Shown: positions 19,132 through 27,400, counted from the first letter of the stretch. The stretch: DNA of 48,786 nt from Azorhizobium sp943369575 (GCA_943369575.1 CALRNP020000008.1:1-48786), one strand, 5' to 3'. Translations and numbers: made by a program. Notes: generated by a model from the letters alone, not told the origin.

Positions 19132-19569
19132 TCAGCCGATCAGGAGGCTGGAGGTCTTCGGCGGCCGATCCAGGAGCACGGCCAAGGTCTGGATGCTTCC
19201 GGTATCTCGCGGAAAAGCCTGCTTGCCGAGAACGGCAAGCGCTATCGAGGGAGAATGAAAGGTCATCGGCAGAGCCATGTGACACGCCATGGCACAGCAC
19301 GAACTCGCATCCCCCAAGTGGGCGTGACCTTCGCCGCAAGCCGATGTGTCGGCGCAGGGGGCGGTGGCCTTCGATTCGTGATGGGTATCAGCGGGTGCGC
19401 GTTGCTGCTCCAGCCGGTGCCCGCTTTGCGCCTCGCCGGTCATGCGATGATGGGAGCTATCGCTGCCACCCATTCCGACGCTCGCATTGGCGTAGCTCAA
19501 GCCGATCCCAGACACCGTGAAGATGATCACGGTGGCGAGCAGCAAGAATTGGCGCAACGCAGGAAGCAT
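19132..19569 (-). CDS. Secreted Cys/His/Met-rich putative metal-binding protein
   Basis: 145 residues of unknown family. An N-terminal hydrophobic signal or anchor (FLLLATVIIFTVSGIGLSYA) is followed by a His/Cys-rich middle: SSHHRMTG, DTHHESK, CADTSACGEGHAH, then SCCAMACHMALPM. The clustered ligands and the copper operon just downstream suggest a periplasmic metal-binding or metal-sensing role. This is inference; no catalytic motif is visible. It could be co-transcribed with the copper genes, but about 250 bases with an inverted repeat separate them. Confidence 0.65.
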   Translation of the reverse strand: MLPALRQFLLLATVIIFTVSGIGLSYANASVGMGGSDSSHHRMTGEAQSGHRLEQQRAPADTHHESKATAPCADTSACGEGHAHLGDASSCCAMACHMALPMTFHSPSIALAVLGKQAFPRDTGSIQTLAVLLDRPPKTSSLLIG

Positions 19570-19575
19570 GGGCGG

Positions 19576-19609
19576 AGGATAGCTGCATCCCTCTCCATTG
19601 CAAGGGGAT
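19576..19609 (-). promoter_or_regulatory. Possible MerR-type promoter of the Cys/His-rich gene
   Basis: On the minus strand an imperfect dyad of about 23 bases (ATCCCC...GAGGGAT, plus-strand 19587-19609) is followed by TATCCT (plus-strand 19576-19581) just before the start codon. This resembles the spacer dyads of MerR-family copper promoters (CueR/HmrR), but the match is partial and the transcript would be almost leaderless. Confidence 0.3.
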
Positions 19610-19915
19610 CAGGTTCACAGGGCGTCACGGTTGCGAGAATGTCGTCACTTTGCACGGTCGCCCTGATCGACAGCCACTCTTCCAGATCCACTTTCCAGCT
19701 CTCGTCATGCTCGGCACTCCATAAGCCGACCACTCATGAATCACGCGAACCGCCCCGAGGGAGTCCCAGGAGGAATCCAAACATTAAATTCTGCCAAAGC
19801 AGCGCGATGGGCGGCTCAGTTTTCCGGAGCGCTTGAAGATGAGGGCCTTCATCGGCCTGCCGCCAGCATGGATCTTCGTGAAAATATGGGCGGGAACACT
19901 TGAGCTGTCTGACGA
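19610..19915. other. Intergenic stretch without a recognisable gene
   Basis: About 300 bases between the copper cluster and the hydrolase. Short frames exist on both strands but none shows a family pattern or a ribosome site. No strong repeats are visible. Confidence 0.4.
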
Positions 19916-20767
19916 TCAGGTGGCAAGGAACACTTTCGCTTCCTTCAGAAAATCATCATGATACTGGAAGATGCCGCCATGGCCGGCGTCCGGGTACACA
20001 ATGAGCCTGGCGTCCGGAATGCGCTGTGCCATGTCGGTGGAGTTCTCGCTCGGCACCATGATGTCGTGATCGCCATTGGCAACCAGAACGGGGTGTCGGA
20101 TTGTTTGCAGCGGCTGCGACGGCTGCAGGCCCCAGGCCTTGATCGCCTGCAACTGGCGCAGCATCGGGCCAAGGCCCACAGACTTATCGCGATGGATCTT
20201 GCGCACTTTCAGGCGCGCGACGAAGGCCTTGGCGGCGCGGCGTCCGTTCGCGCTGGACGTGAAGAACAGGAAGATCTTGGGATCGCGGAAGGTGACGAGC
20301 CCCTTGAAGATCAGTGGCCAGGAAACCGGACCGACCTGCGCGATGCCGGGGCCCCCCGCCGGCCCGGTTCCGGCCAATATCGCACGCCGCACGAGACCGG
20401 GAGCATCCAGGAGGATCTGCTGGCTGACGAAGCCCCCCAGCGAAAAGCCGATGAGGTCGACTTGGCCTAGCCCAAGCGCGCGAACTGCGGCGATCATGTC
20501 CCCGGACATGTCCTTGATCGTCAGCGGAGCCTTGCCGCCGGACAGGCCGATGCCGCGATAATCAAGCGCATAGACCGGACGATCCGCCGCCAGCCCTTCG
20601 ACCAGGAGGGGATCGAAATTATCGAGATTGGCCGCCCAGTGATTGAGCAGCACCAAGGGAACGCCTGCCTCCGGGCCGAGCCGGCGATAGGCGAACCGCG
20701 TGCCGGCCGCCTGGACAAATTTGGTCGGTGCAGTCTTCCAGTCGGTCGTGGGATGGGTGTCGGCCAT
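19916..20767 (-). CDS. Alpha/beta hydrolase
   Basis: 283 residues with the full alpha/beta-hydrolase fold. The oxyanion region is LVLLNHWAANLDNFDP, the nucleophile elbow GFSLGG holds the catalytic Ser, the acid is in VANGDHDIMVP and the histidine in YPDAGHGG. The sequence resembles non-haem haloperoxidase/esterase-type hydrolases; the substrate is unknown. No signal peptide is present; AAGGAACC precedes the start. It lies downstream of the ene-reductase, with a hairpin between them. A broken relative is at 24905-25492. Confidence 0.88.
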   Translation of the reverse strand: MADTHPTTDWKTAPTKFVQAAGTRFAYRRLGPEAGVPLVLLNHWAANLDNFDPLLVEGLAADRPVYALDYRGIGLSGGKAPLTIKDMSGDMIAAVRALGLGQVDLIGFSLGGFVSQQILLDAPGLVRRAILAGTGPAGGPGIAQVGPVSWPLIFKGLVTFRDPKIFLFFTSSANGRRAAKAFVARLKVRKIHRDKSVGLGPMLRQLQAIKAWGLQPSQPLQTIRHPVLVANGDHDIMVPSENSTDMAQRIPDARLIVYPDAGHGGIFQYHDDFLKEAKVFLAT

Positions 20768-20826
20768 GATTGGTTCCTTGGATGCCGTCCCGATCCGTCA
20801 GGATGGCCGAAGGTGGCTCAAAATGC

Positions 20827-20850
20827 GGTGGTGCCCGTGAAGGCACCACC
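20827..20850 (-). terminator. Hairpin between the ene-reductase and hydrolase genes
   Basis: GGTGGTGCC (20827-20835) and GGCACCACC (20842-20850) form a perfect nine-pair stem ten bases after the ene-reductase stop. On the minus strand it is followed by GCATTTTGAG, a short T-run. It is probably a partial terminator lowering expression of the hydrolase. Confidence 0.55.
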
Positions 20851-20859
20851 CGGATGTCG

Positions 20860-21942
20860 TCAGCCCGCCAGCGTCGGATAGTCGGTGTATCCCTTGGCCC
20901 CGCCGCCATAGAGCGTGGTGGGATCGAGGGCATTGAGCGCGGCGCCGGTCTTGAACCGCTCCACCAGATCGGGGTTGGCGATGAACTGTCGGCCGAACGC
21001 AAACAGATCCGCCTTGCCATCGGCCAAGTTTTGCTCGGCCAGCTTCAGGTCGAAGCCGTTATTGGCGATGAAGGTGCGGCCAAAGCTTTGGCGGAGCGCC
21101 GCATAATCGAATGGCGTGGCATCGCGCGGACCGGCGGTCGCGCCCTCCACCACGTGGATATAAGCGATGTTCAGCTTATCCAACTGCTCCACGACATAAT
21201 TGAACAGCGGCTGCTCATTATCCGAAATCACGGTGCCGCCGGCCGGCGAGACTGGTGACAGGCGCACGCCGGTGCGGTCCGCGCCGATCTGCTTCGACAC
21301 GGCAGCGGTCACCTCCAGCAGCAGACGGGCGCGGTTCTCGATCGAGCCGCCATAGGCGTCGGTGCGCACATTGGCGGTCTCGCGCAGAAACTGGTCGAGC
21401 AAATAGCCATGGGCGCCATGCACCTCGACCCCGTCGAAGCCCGCCGTGATCGCATTGGCGGCCGCCTGGCGGAAGGAGTCGATGATCGCGGGGATCTCGT
21501 CGGTGTTCAGCGCGCGCGGTTCAGACACATCGGCAAAGCCGTCGTTGACGAAGGTCTTGGTTTCCGCGCGGATCGCCGACGGAGCGACCGGAGCCTCGCC
21601 GCCGAGCAGGTCCACATGGCTGACACGGCCGACATGCCACAGCTGGACGTAGATGCGCCCGCCCTTGGCATGGACCGCGTCGGTTACCTTCCGCCAGCCG
21701 GCGACCTGCTCCGGCGTGTAGAGGCCGGGCGTGTTCTGATAGCCCTGCGCCTGCGCGGAGACTTGGGTGGCTTCCGCGATGATCAGACCGGCGCTGGCGC
21801 GCTGGGCATAATACTCCGCCGCGAGCGGGCTCGGCACCAGGCCGGCGCCGGCACGGTTGCGCGTCAGCGGCGCCATGATGATGCGGTTGGAGAGCGTGAG
21901 CGAGCCGAGTGTGTAAGGCTCGAACAGGAAAGCGTCGGTCAT
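20860..21942 (-). CDS. Old-yellow-enzyme-family alkene reductase
   Basis: 360 residues, FMN-dependent ene-reductase of the NemA/OYE group. Diagnostic segments are LSNRIIMAPLTRNRA near the N-terminus, VQLWHVGRVSH, FDGVEVHGAHGYLLDQFLR with the His/Asn-type substrate pair region, TDAYGGSIENRARLLLEV, and the FMN phosphate site FIANNGFDL with FGRQFIANPDL. It reduces activated C=C bonds of enones, maleimides or nitro compounds with NAD(P)H. It starts at ATG 21942 after AAGGTGACC and is 58 bases downstream of the SDR, so it is in the same TetR-controlled operon. Confidence 0.93.
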   Translation of the reverse strand: MTDAFLFEPYTLGSLTLSNRIIMAPLTRNRAGAGLVPSPLAAEYYAQRASAGLIIAEATQVSAQAQGYQNTPGLYTPEQVAGWRKVTDAVHAKGGRIYVQLWHVGRVSHVDLLGGEAPVAPSAIRAETKTFVNDGFADVSEPRALNTDEIPAIIDSFRQAAANAITAGFDGVEVHGAHGYLLDQFLRETANVRTDAYGGSIENRARLLLEVTAAVSKQIGADRTGVRLSPVSPAGGTVISDNEQPLFNYVVEQLDKLNIAYIHVVEGATAGPRDATPFDYAALRQSFGRTFIANNGFDLKLAEQNLADGKADLFAFGRQFIANPDLVERFKTGAALNALDPTTLYGGGAKGYTDYPTLAG

Positions 21943-22000
21943 TTCGCGGTCACCTTTCGTGGGACTGGCGTGTTCGATCAAAGGACGTGTTGCGGGGGAC

Positions 22001-22789
22001 TCAGCCTGCCGTCCGATAGCGCTCTGCAGCGTGTTCCTGGCGCGTATTCGGCAGCATGGCCTGACGCGCGGCCTGGAAGGCGTTCCACTGTTCCACGTCG
22101 GGCAGCGGGGGAATCGTGACCGGCTCGCGACGGTCAAAGCCGACGAGCGCCGCATCGACGAGTTCACCGACCTCCATCACCCCGGTCATGGTGTTCAGGT
22201 CGGCACCGACGTGATCCCAGATTTCGGTGCGCGTGGCGGCGGGCAGCACGGCCTGGACATAGACGCCCTTCGGGCCGAGTTCGAGGCTCAGCCCCTGCGA
22301 CAGGAAGAGCGCGAAGGCCTTGGTCGCACCATAGACGGTCATGCCGAACTCCGGCGCCAGCCCGACCACGGAGGCGATGTTGATGATCGCTCCTTCGCCG
22401 GCCTGCACGAAGCGCGGGGCCGCGGCACTGGCGAGCCGCAGCAGGGCCGTGGTGTTGAGGGCGACGAGCCGTGTCACGTCGTCAGCGGATTGCTCAATGA
22501 AGCTGCCGCCAAAGGCCGTGCCGGCGTTGTTGATGAGGATGCCGATGCGCGCGTCGTCGCGCAGCCGGGCCTCCACCACCGCCAGTTCCGCGGCTTGGGT
22601 CAGGTCCGCCTGGATGATGTCGATCGCCACGCCGGTTTCCTGGCGCAGGCGAGCGGCGAGCGCCTCCATGCGCACCCGGTCCCGTGCCACCAGGACGAGA
22701 TCATGGCCACGCCGCGCGAAACGATCGGCGTAGGTGGCGCCGATGCCGGTGGAGGCGCCGGTGACAAGGACTGAAGGAAGGGCGGCCAT
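22001..22789 (-). CDS. Short-chain dehydrogenase/reductase (SDR)
   Basis: 262 residues, classical SDR. The cofactor motif is VTGASTGIG (about 8-16), followed by NNAG in ILINNAGTAF and the active-site Ser (NIASVVG) and Tyr-Lys (VYGATKAFA). It has the YqjQ/DltE-like architecture of many unassigned SDRs, so the substrate is open. I used ATG 22789 (MAALPSVLVTGAS); in-frame upstream ATGs lie inside the operator. It is the first gene of the SDR/ene-reductase/hydrolase unit, divergent from a TetR gene. Confidence 0.9.
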   Translation of the reverse strand: MAALPSVLVTGASTGIGATYADRFARRGHDLVLVARDRVRMEALAARLRQETGVAIDIIQADLTQAAELAVVEARLRDDARIGILINNAGTAFGGSFIEQSADDVTRLVALNTTALLRLASAAAPRFVQAGEGAIINIASVVGLAPEFGMTVYGATKAFALFLSQGLSLELGPKGVYVQAVLPAATRTEIWDHVGADLNTMTGVMEVGELVDAALVGFDRREPVTIPPLPDVEQWNAFQAARQAMLPNTRQEHAAERYRTAG

Positions 22790-22817
22790 GGGATTGCTCT
22801 CTGTTCCGTTGAAACCT

Positions 22818-22869
22818 ATATTCATGACAGTCATCATGATTGACCAAATATGATGGTCATCATGAATAT
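22818..22869. promoter_or_regulatory. Operator between the divergent SDR and TetR genes
   Basis: A 20-base arm at 22818-22837 and its partner at 22850-22869 are complementary at 16 of 20 positions. Each arm holds a smaller dyad: ATGAC-ag-GTCAT-like (22824-22834) and the perfect ATGATG-gt-CATCAT (22850-22863). The AT-rich block is unlike the surroundings and sits between both start codons. The TetR protein encoded to the right probably binds here and represses both directions. Confidence 0.7.
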
Positions 22870-22897
22870 GTCAATGGGGCCGGTGGAGACATTTGAG

Positions 22898-23461
22898 ATG
22901 AAGGTGAGCCGAGAGCAGATGGCGCAGAACCGCCGCCGGATCCTCGATGTCGCCAGCCGACTGTTCCGCGAGAAGGGGTTTGATGCCGTCAGCGTGTCCG
23001 AGGTGATGAAGGCCGCAGGTCTTACTCACGGCGGCTTCTATGGTCATTTCGGTTCGAAGGACGACCTCGTCGCCGAGACGGTGGGCTACATTCTCACCGG
23101 CACGACTGCAGGGGAGATGGATCTCAGTGCCTATCTTGAGGACTATCTTGCACCCCGGCATCGGGACAATGCCGCCGCGGGATGTCCCACGGCCGGGCTT
23201 GTGGCGGATATCCGCCATCAGACACCGGCGGCCCGCGAAGCCATGACGGCCGGCCTGCGTGCGCAGATCGAGCGTGTGGCTAAATCTCTTCCGGACATGG
23301 ATCCGGCGGATCGGCGCCGCGCCGCGATCGGAACTTGGGCTGCGATGGTGGGAGCGGTGATCCTGGCTCGCGCCATCGACGACACCACGCTTTCAGATGA
23401 AATCCTGGAGCAGACGCGGGCCTGGATCGAAGCTGCGATAGACTCAGCATCCAAGCAATAA
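22898..23461 (+). CDS. TetR-family regulator
   Basis: 187 residues from ATG 22898 (MKVSREQMAQNRRRI); GGTGGAGAC lies about eight bases upstream. An in-frame ATG at 22850 exists but falls inside the operator. The helix-turn-helix spans ILDVASRLFREKGFDAVS and VSEVMKAAGLTHGGFYGHFGSKDDL. The AAGLTHGGFYGHF signature and a cysteine at GCPTAGLVADI in the ligand domain are typical of TetR proteins that sit beside NAD(P)H-dependent reductases and respond to electrophiles. It is divergent from the SDR operon. Confidence 0.9.
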   Translation: MKVSREQMAQNRRRILDVASRLFREKGFDAVSVSEVMKAAGLTHGGFYGHFGSKDDLVAETVGYILTGTTAGEMDLSAYLEDYLAPRHRDNAAAGCPTAGLVADIRHQTPAAREAMTAGLRAQIERVAKSLPDMDPADRRRAAIGTWAAMVGAVILARAIDDTTLSDEILEQTRAWIEAAIDSASKQ

Positions 23462-23544
23462 GCCGCCTTCACCCCGGCCGCTCGGCCACGCTGTGAATCG
23501 TCCCGGCTTGGCCGGAGACCTCCACACCTGAGAGCATGGGGGCC

Positions 23545-23765
23545 GTCGGCCAGCTCATAGCCGAAGCGCACGCCCGGCGTGCGGATACGGTCGATCTCCT
23601 CCAGAGCGATCTCGGGCTCGGTCTTATCGGACGGGTGCGCGTCGGGCACATGCGCCAGGACCATGCGCCAGGACCATGCGGTCGGGGGTGCAGGTCCAGA
23701 TCACCGGAAGAAACAGGCGAAGGCCGACCAAGGTCCGGCAGTTGGCATTTTTGCCGAGCCTGGTC
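23545..23765 (-). pseudogene. Remnant of an IS701-type DDE transposase
   Basis: On the minus strand, pieces read in shifting frames give LGKNANCRTLV, LRLFLPVIWTCTPDRM, HVPDAHPSDKTEPEIALEEI and RTPGVRFGYELADG. These match the catalytic region of IS701-family transposases (LFLPE.W, TKPEIALEEIDR, GVRFG.VLAD). The copy lacks both ends and an internal part, and the frame is broken. A 13-base tandem duplication (23652-23677) is one of the lesions. The surrounding 23462-23938 stretch holds no intact gene. Confidence 0.65.
23652..23677. repeat. 13-base tandem duplication inside the transposase scar
   Basis: GCGCCAGGACCAT is present twice in direct succession. Being 13 bases long it shifts the reading frame, which fits a slippage lesion in a dead gene. 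Confidence 0.8.
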
Positions 23766-23938
23766 GCGTGCGCCCCGGGTGTAACTGGATGCGGTAACGT
23801 TGTTCATGCTCCAGGGCAGTCGTTCCACGTTGACGTCCTGACGCTGCAGGCAGGGGGGCGCAACCATGCGCCCCGGCCTCGAAGCCTTTATGCCGTGCGT
23901 CGGCCCACGCCCCGGCCGGCTCGGGCCCTGTGCGGACT

Positions 23939-24904
23939 TCAATTTGCCCGGCCGAGATAGTCGCCGAGGTTCAACTCATAGTCGGCAAGGCTGCTATTCG
24001 CGATGAGGCGTGCAATCCTCGGCCGGCGAGCCTGGAAACCGGGCCATGCCAGCGACTGGCTGTATTCCTGGTAGGCTGCCAACAGGTCTTCTTCGGGCGG
24101 CAGCGTCGCGCGATTGACCTGGGCCTTGGCGCCCGCCAACGACTGCCGGTCGAAGCGGCTCAGCCGCGTTGCGAGCGCCGTCACGAACCCGTCCAGTTCG
24201 CTGTCGGGGAGCGCGCGGGTCACCGCCCCGAAGCGTTCGGCGTCGGCTGCGGAGTAGTCCTGGCTGCTGAGGATGATCTCGAGCGCGCGATCCCGGCCGG
24301 CGAGCCGCGGAAGCCGCTCGGTGCCACCGCCGCCCGGCAGGATGCCGACACCGACCTCGGGTTGACAGAAGGCGGCCTTCTCAAGGCTAGCGTAGCGCAT
24401 GTCGCAGGCGAGCGAGAACTCATTTCCGCCGCCGCGGGTGCGGCCGCGGATACTGGCGATGCTGATGACAGGGGACTTGCTCAGCCGCAGCACCAGATCG
24501 ACCCAGGTCGGAACCGGCGGGGTGGTGTTCTCGAACGGGAAATCCCGCGCCTTGGCGAGGTCGAAGTGATTGATGAAAAACCCGTCCAGCTCGCTGCGGA
24601 AGACGATGACCCGAACGTCGGGGTCGCTGTCCATTTCAGTGACGATCGCGTGCAGGCGCGACACCATTTCTGGCACCACCAGGTTGAACGGCGGGTTTTG
24701 GATAGTGGCCTGCCAGTATTGCGGGCTGATTTTGTCGAGTCTGACCACCGAGGAGGGCGCCGTAGCGGCTGCGCCCTGTGCGGCCGCTGGCGACGACATG
24801 ATCGCGGGAAGTGCTGCCGCTGCGGCAACGGTCGCCGCAGCATAGCCCAATTCTCTCCGCGTGAGGCGATGGTCCACAGGCTCCATCTCCGGCTTTGTCG
24901 TCAT
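23939..24904 (-). CDS. Crotonase-family (enoyl-CoA hydratase/isomerase-like) protein with a Tat signal
   Basis: 321 residues. Residues 14-43 form a twin-arginine signal (LTRRELGYAAATVAAAAALP, ending PAAAQ). The rest is a crotonase fold: the oxyanion-hole segment FFINHFDLAKARD, GRTRGGGNEFSLACDMRYAS with a glutamate (Glu162) at the Glu144 position of rat hydratase, and CQPEVGVGILPGGGG with Glu183 at the Glu164 position. Both catalytic glutamates are kept, so it is probably active. Export is odd because CoA esters are cytoplasmic; a non-CoA substrate is possible. The start has AAAGGGG upstream. A dead hydrolase gene precedes it. Confidence 0.85.
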   Translation of the reverse strand: MTTKPEMEPVDHRLTRRELGYAAATVAAAAALPAIMSSPAAAQGAAATAPSSVVRLDKISPQYWQATIQNPPFNLVVPEMVSRLHAIVTEMDSDPDVRVIVFRSELDGFFINHFDLAKARDFPFENTTPPVPTWVDLVLRLSKSPVISIASIRGRTRGGGNEFSLACDMRYASLEKAAFCQPEVGVGILPGGGGTERLPRLAGRDRALEIILSSQDYSAADAERFGAVTRALPDSELDGFVTALATRLSRFDRQSLAGAKAQVNRATLPPEEDLLAAYQEYSQSLAWPGFQARRPRIARLIANSSLADYELNLGDYLGRAN

Positions 24905-25492
24905 GTTCGGCCCCTTTCGAGCGCGGGTGGGAAATGAGCGGGATGGACGGGGCTGAGGCTGCGTTCAGGAAGCCGGCGGCTGCGTCCGCAAATTCTCCGG
25001 CGAACTGAAAGTGCGCGCCATGACCGGAGTCCGGGTAAATGATCAGCCGCACATCTGGAAGCCACTGTTGCAGGATGTGGGAATTCACCGTCGGCACCAT
25101 GATGTCGCTGTTGCCATTCACGACCAGCGTCGGCTGTGTGATCTTGGCCAGATCGGCATAGCGGTTTGCCGGGACTTTGCCCCAGGCCATGATGGCCGCC
25201 TGTTGCGCCTGGACGTTGGCCACACTCGACTCCGGCGCGTGATCATTCTGGCGGGCAGAAACGCGCGCCTGCCATGCCCTCGCCGCCGGCCGGGCCGGCC
25301 CCTGCGAGGATCAGACGGCGGACGATGTCGTGAGCGTCGACGACGACCTGCTGCAGCGAAGCCGCCGAGCGAAAAGCCGGAGACGTCAACCTGCTCAAGG
25401 CCCTGCGCACGGGCGAACGCGATGATGTTGGACGCCATGGTCCCGCATGCTGCGAGCGTTTCAAGCCGTTCATGCAGCACAGCCAGTTGCAT
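24905..25492 (-). pseudogene. Frameshifted, truncated alpha/beta hydrolase
   Basis: Three frames on the minus strand together resemble the intact hydrolase at 19916. The first is GLEQVDVSGFSLGGF (nucleophile elbow). The second, after a shift, is QQVVVDAHDIVRRLILAGAG. The third, after a shift and loss of about 60 residues, is IMAWGKVPANRYADLAK, VVNGNSDIMVP and YPDSGHGAHFQ. The N-terminal 80-odd residues are absent and the last frame runs on into the crotonase gene without a natural stop. The elbow, acid and histidine motifs survive but cannot be made as one protein. Confidence 0.85.
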
Positions 25493-25535
25493 TGTTGCGA
25501 ATGGTCATTTCTGGCGCCTGGAGTGCCACCAAGCC

Positions 25536-26537
25536 TCACTTCACGCGGACGACCACTTTTCCCTTCGCGCGGCCGGTTTCGACATAAGCCAGTGCCTCAT
25601 TGGTCTTCACGAACGGGAAGACCCGATCTAAGACCGGACGTATGACACCCGCCTCGATCAGAGAGGTGACCTTGCCGAGTTGTCCGCCGTTCGCGGTCAT
25701 GAAGAGAAACGAGTAGCTGACCCTGTGGCGTTTCGCTTTTCTCCGGATCCCGGCGCTCAGCAAGCGCATGACCTGTCCGAGCAGCCAGCCGGATCGGTTC
25801 TGCCGCGCAAAGTCAGGATCGGGCGGGCCGGAAATCGAGATCAGCTTTCCGCCCGGCTTCAGCACGCTGAGGGATTTCTCCAATGTATCCTTGCCGAGGC
25901 TGTTGAGCACGACGTCATAGCCGCTCAGCACCTTCTCGAAGTCCTCTTTCTTGTAGTCGATGACGACGTCGGCCCCGAGGTCTTTCACCAGAGCGACATT
26001 TGCTGTGCTGGTAGTCGTCGCCACATGGGCCCCCAGATGCTTGGCAAGCTGAATTGCCATGGTGCCCACCCCGCCGGATCCGGCGTGGATCAGGACCTTC
26101 TGCCCTTTGCGCACATCAGCCCGCTCGACCAGGACCTGCCATGCCGTGAGGGCGACGAGGGGAATGGAGGCGGCCTCCGTCATGTTCAGATTGCTCGGCT
26201 TCATCGCCACATCGTCCTCATCCATGGCGATGTACTGGGCGAAAGTGCCGATGCGATCCTGGGCGGGACGGGCATAGACGGCGTCACCGGGCTTGAAGCG
26301 CCGGACTTTGGCCCCCACTTGCACCACGATGCCCGCGACATCGTTGCCCAACACCAGGGGAAGGCGGTAGGGCAGGATCAGCTTGAACTCTCCGTCCCTG
26401 ATCTTGCTGTCGAGGAGGTTCACACCGGCGGCATGGACCTCGACCATGACGTCGTTCTCGCGCAACGCCGGCTCGGCTGTTTCACCAAGCCGCAGCGTGC
26501 CGCCTTTCTTGTAGCGGTCGATCAGGAATGATTTCAC
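25536..26537 (-). CDS. Zinc-independent MDR-family NADP oxidoreductase
   Basis: 333 residues, medium-chain reductase of the quinone-oxidoreductase/enoyl-reductase type. The N-terminal GroES-like domain has VEVHAAGVNLLDSKIRDGE and LPLVLGNDVAGIVVQVG. The Rossmann motif is LIHAGSGGVGTMAIQLAKHLGAHV. There are no catalytic or structural zinc cysteines. It probably reduces quinones or alpha,beta-unsaturated carbonyls. The start codon is GTG. It lies 47 bases downstream of an SDR and is likely controlled by the divergent HxlR regulator. Confidence 0.9.
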   Translation of the reverse strand: MKSFLIDRYKKGGTLRLGETAEPALRENDVMVEVHAAGVNLLDSKIRDGEFKLILPYRLPLVLGNDVAGIVVQVGAKVRRFKPGDAVYARPAQDRIGTFAQYIAMDEDDVAMKPSNLNMTEAASIPLVALTAWQVLVERADVRKGQKVLIHAGSGGVGTMAIQLAKHLGAHVATTTSTANVALVKDLGADVVIDYKKEDFEKVLSGYDVVLNSLGKDTLEKSLSVLKPGGKLISISGPPDPDFARQNRSGWLLGQVMRLLSAGIRRKAKRHRVSYSFLFMTANGGQLGKVTSLIEAGVIRPVLDRVFPFVKTNEALAYVETGRAKGKVVVRVK

Positions 26538-26584
26538 CGAAGTGACTTTCTTTTATGTAGCAAGTTGGCAGGGCGAAAATGCCG

Positions 26585-27400
26585 TCAGACCGGCAACCGG
26601 AATTCTTTGCGCAAGCTCTTGTCGAAGAACCCCGCGGGGGCAAACCGGCGCAGCATACTGATCTGCTGTGCAACTTTGCCCGCAGTATAGCGCCGCCGCG
26701 GACGGGCATCGCTCGCAGCCTTGACGACCACAGCCGCCACGACATTCGGCAGATCGGCTTTGGGCATCACGTCGCGCAGGAGGGCTTCCAGGTTCGCTCG
26801 CGCGCCGTCATAGGCATTCAAGGGGGAATCCGGCTTGATTCCATTCTGGTCGAAGACCGTGCGAACAAACGCAGGCTCGATCACGGAAACGCGAATATGG
26901 AAGGCACGAATTTCGTGGTCGAGCGATTCCGAATAGCCCTCGAGTGCGTGCTTGACCGCCGAGTAGTGAGCTGAGTACGGCGCTGGGATCAGGCCCAGGA
27001 TCGAGCCGATATTGATGATGCGCCCTTTGCCGCGCCGCCGCATCGACGGCAACACCGCATTGGTCATCCGGATGACGCCGAAGAGATTGACGTCGAACAG
27101 GGCTTGCACCTGGGCGACCGAGAATTCCTCAGCGCCCCCCAGCAATCCGATCCCTGCATTGTTGACCAGAAGGTCAATTTGCCCCTCTCGGTTTAGGATT
27201 TCGTCGACGGCGCGTTGCACAGAGGCATCGTCGACCACGTCGCACACCAGCATGGTGATCCCGTCCGCGCCCTGGGGCATCGGTTTGCGGCTGGTACCGA
27301 AAACCCGGTAGCCATTGCGCTGCAGCTGCTGGGCCGTCGCCAGCCCGATACCAGAGGAGGCGCCGGTGACGAGAGCGACCCCACGTTCTGTCTTGCTCAT
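26585..27400 (-). CDS. Short-chain dehydrogenase/reductase (SDR)
   Basis: 271 residues, classical SDR. The cofactor motif is LVTGASSGIGLATA (about 10-23), NNAG is in LLVNNAGIGLLGG, and the catalytic residues are Ser (NIGSILG) and Tyr-Lys (AHYSAVKHALEGYSESL). The 17-beta-HSD/retinol-dehydrogenase-like spacing and the long C-terminal tail (RRYTAGKVAQQISMLRRF) are typical of oxidoreductases encoded beside HxlR or AraC regulators. Its substrate is unknown. The start ATG 27400 is preceded by a weak GGAAG. It is divergent from the HxlR gene. Confidence 0.9.
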   Translation of the reverse strand: MSKTERGVALVTGASSGIGLATAQQLQRNGYRVFGTSRKPMPQGADGITMLVCDVVDDASVQRAVDEILNREGQIDLLVNNAGIGLLGGAEEFSVAQVQALFDVNLFGVIRMTNAVLPSMRRRGKGRIINIGSILGLIPAPYSAHYSAVKHALEGYSESLDHEIRAFHIRVSVIEPAFVRTVFDQNGIKPDSPLNAYDGARANLEALLRDVMPKADLPNVVAAVVVKAASDARPRRRYTAGKVAQQISMLRRFAPAGFFDKSLRKEFRLPV

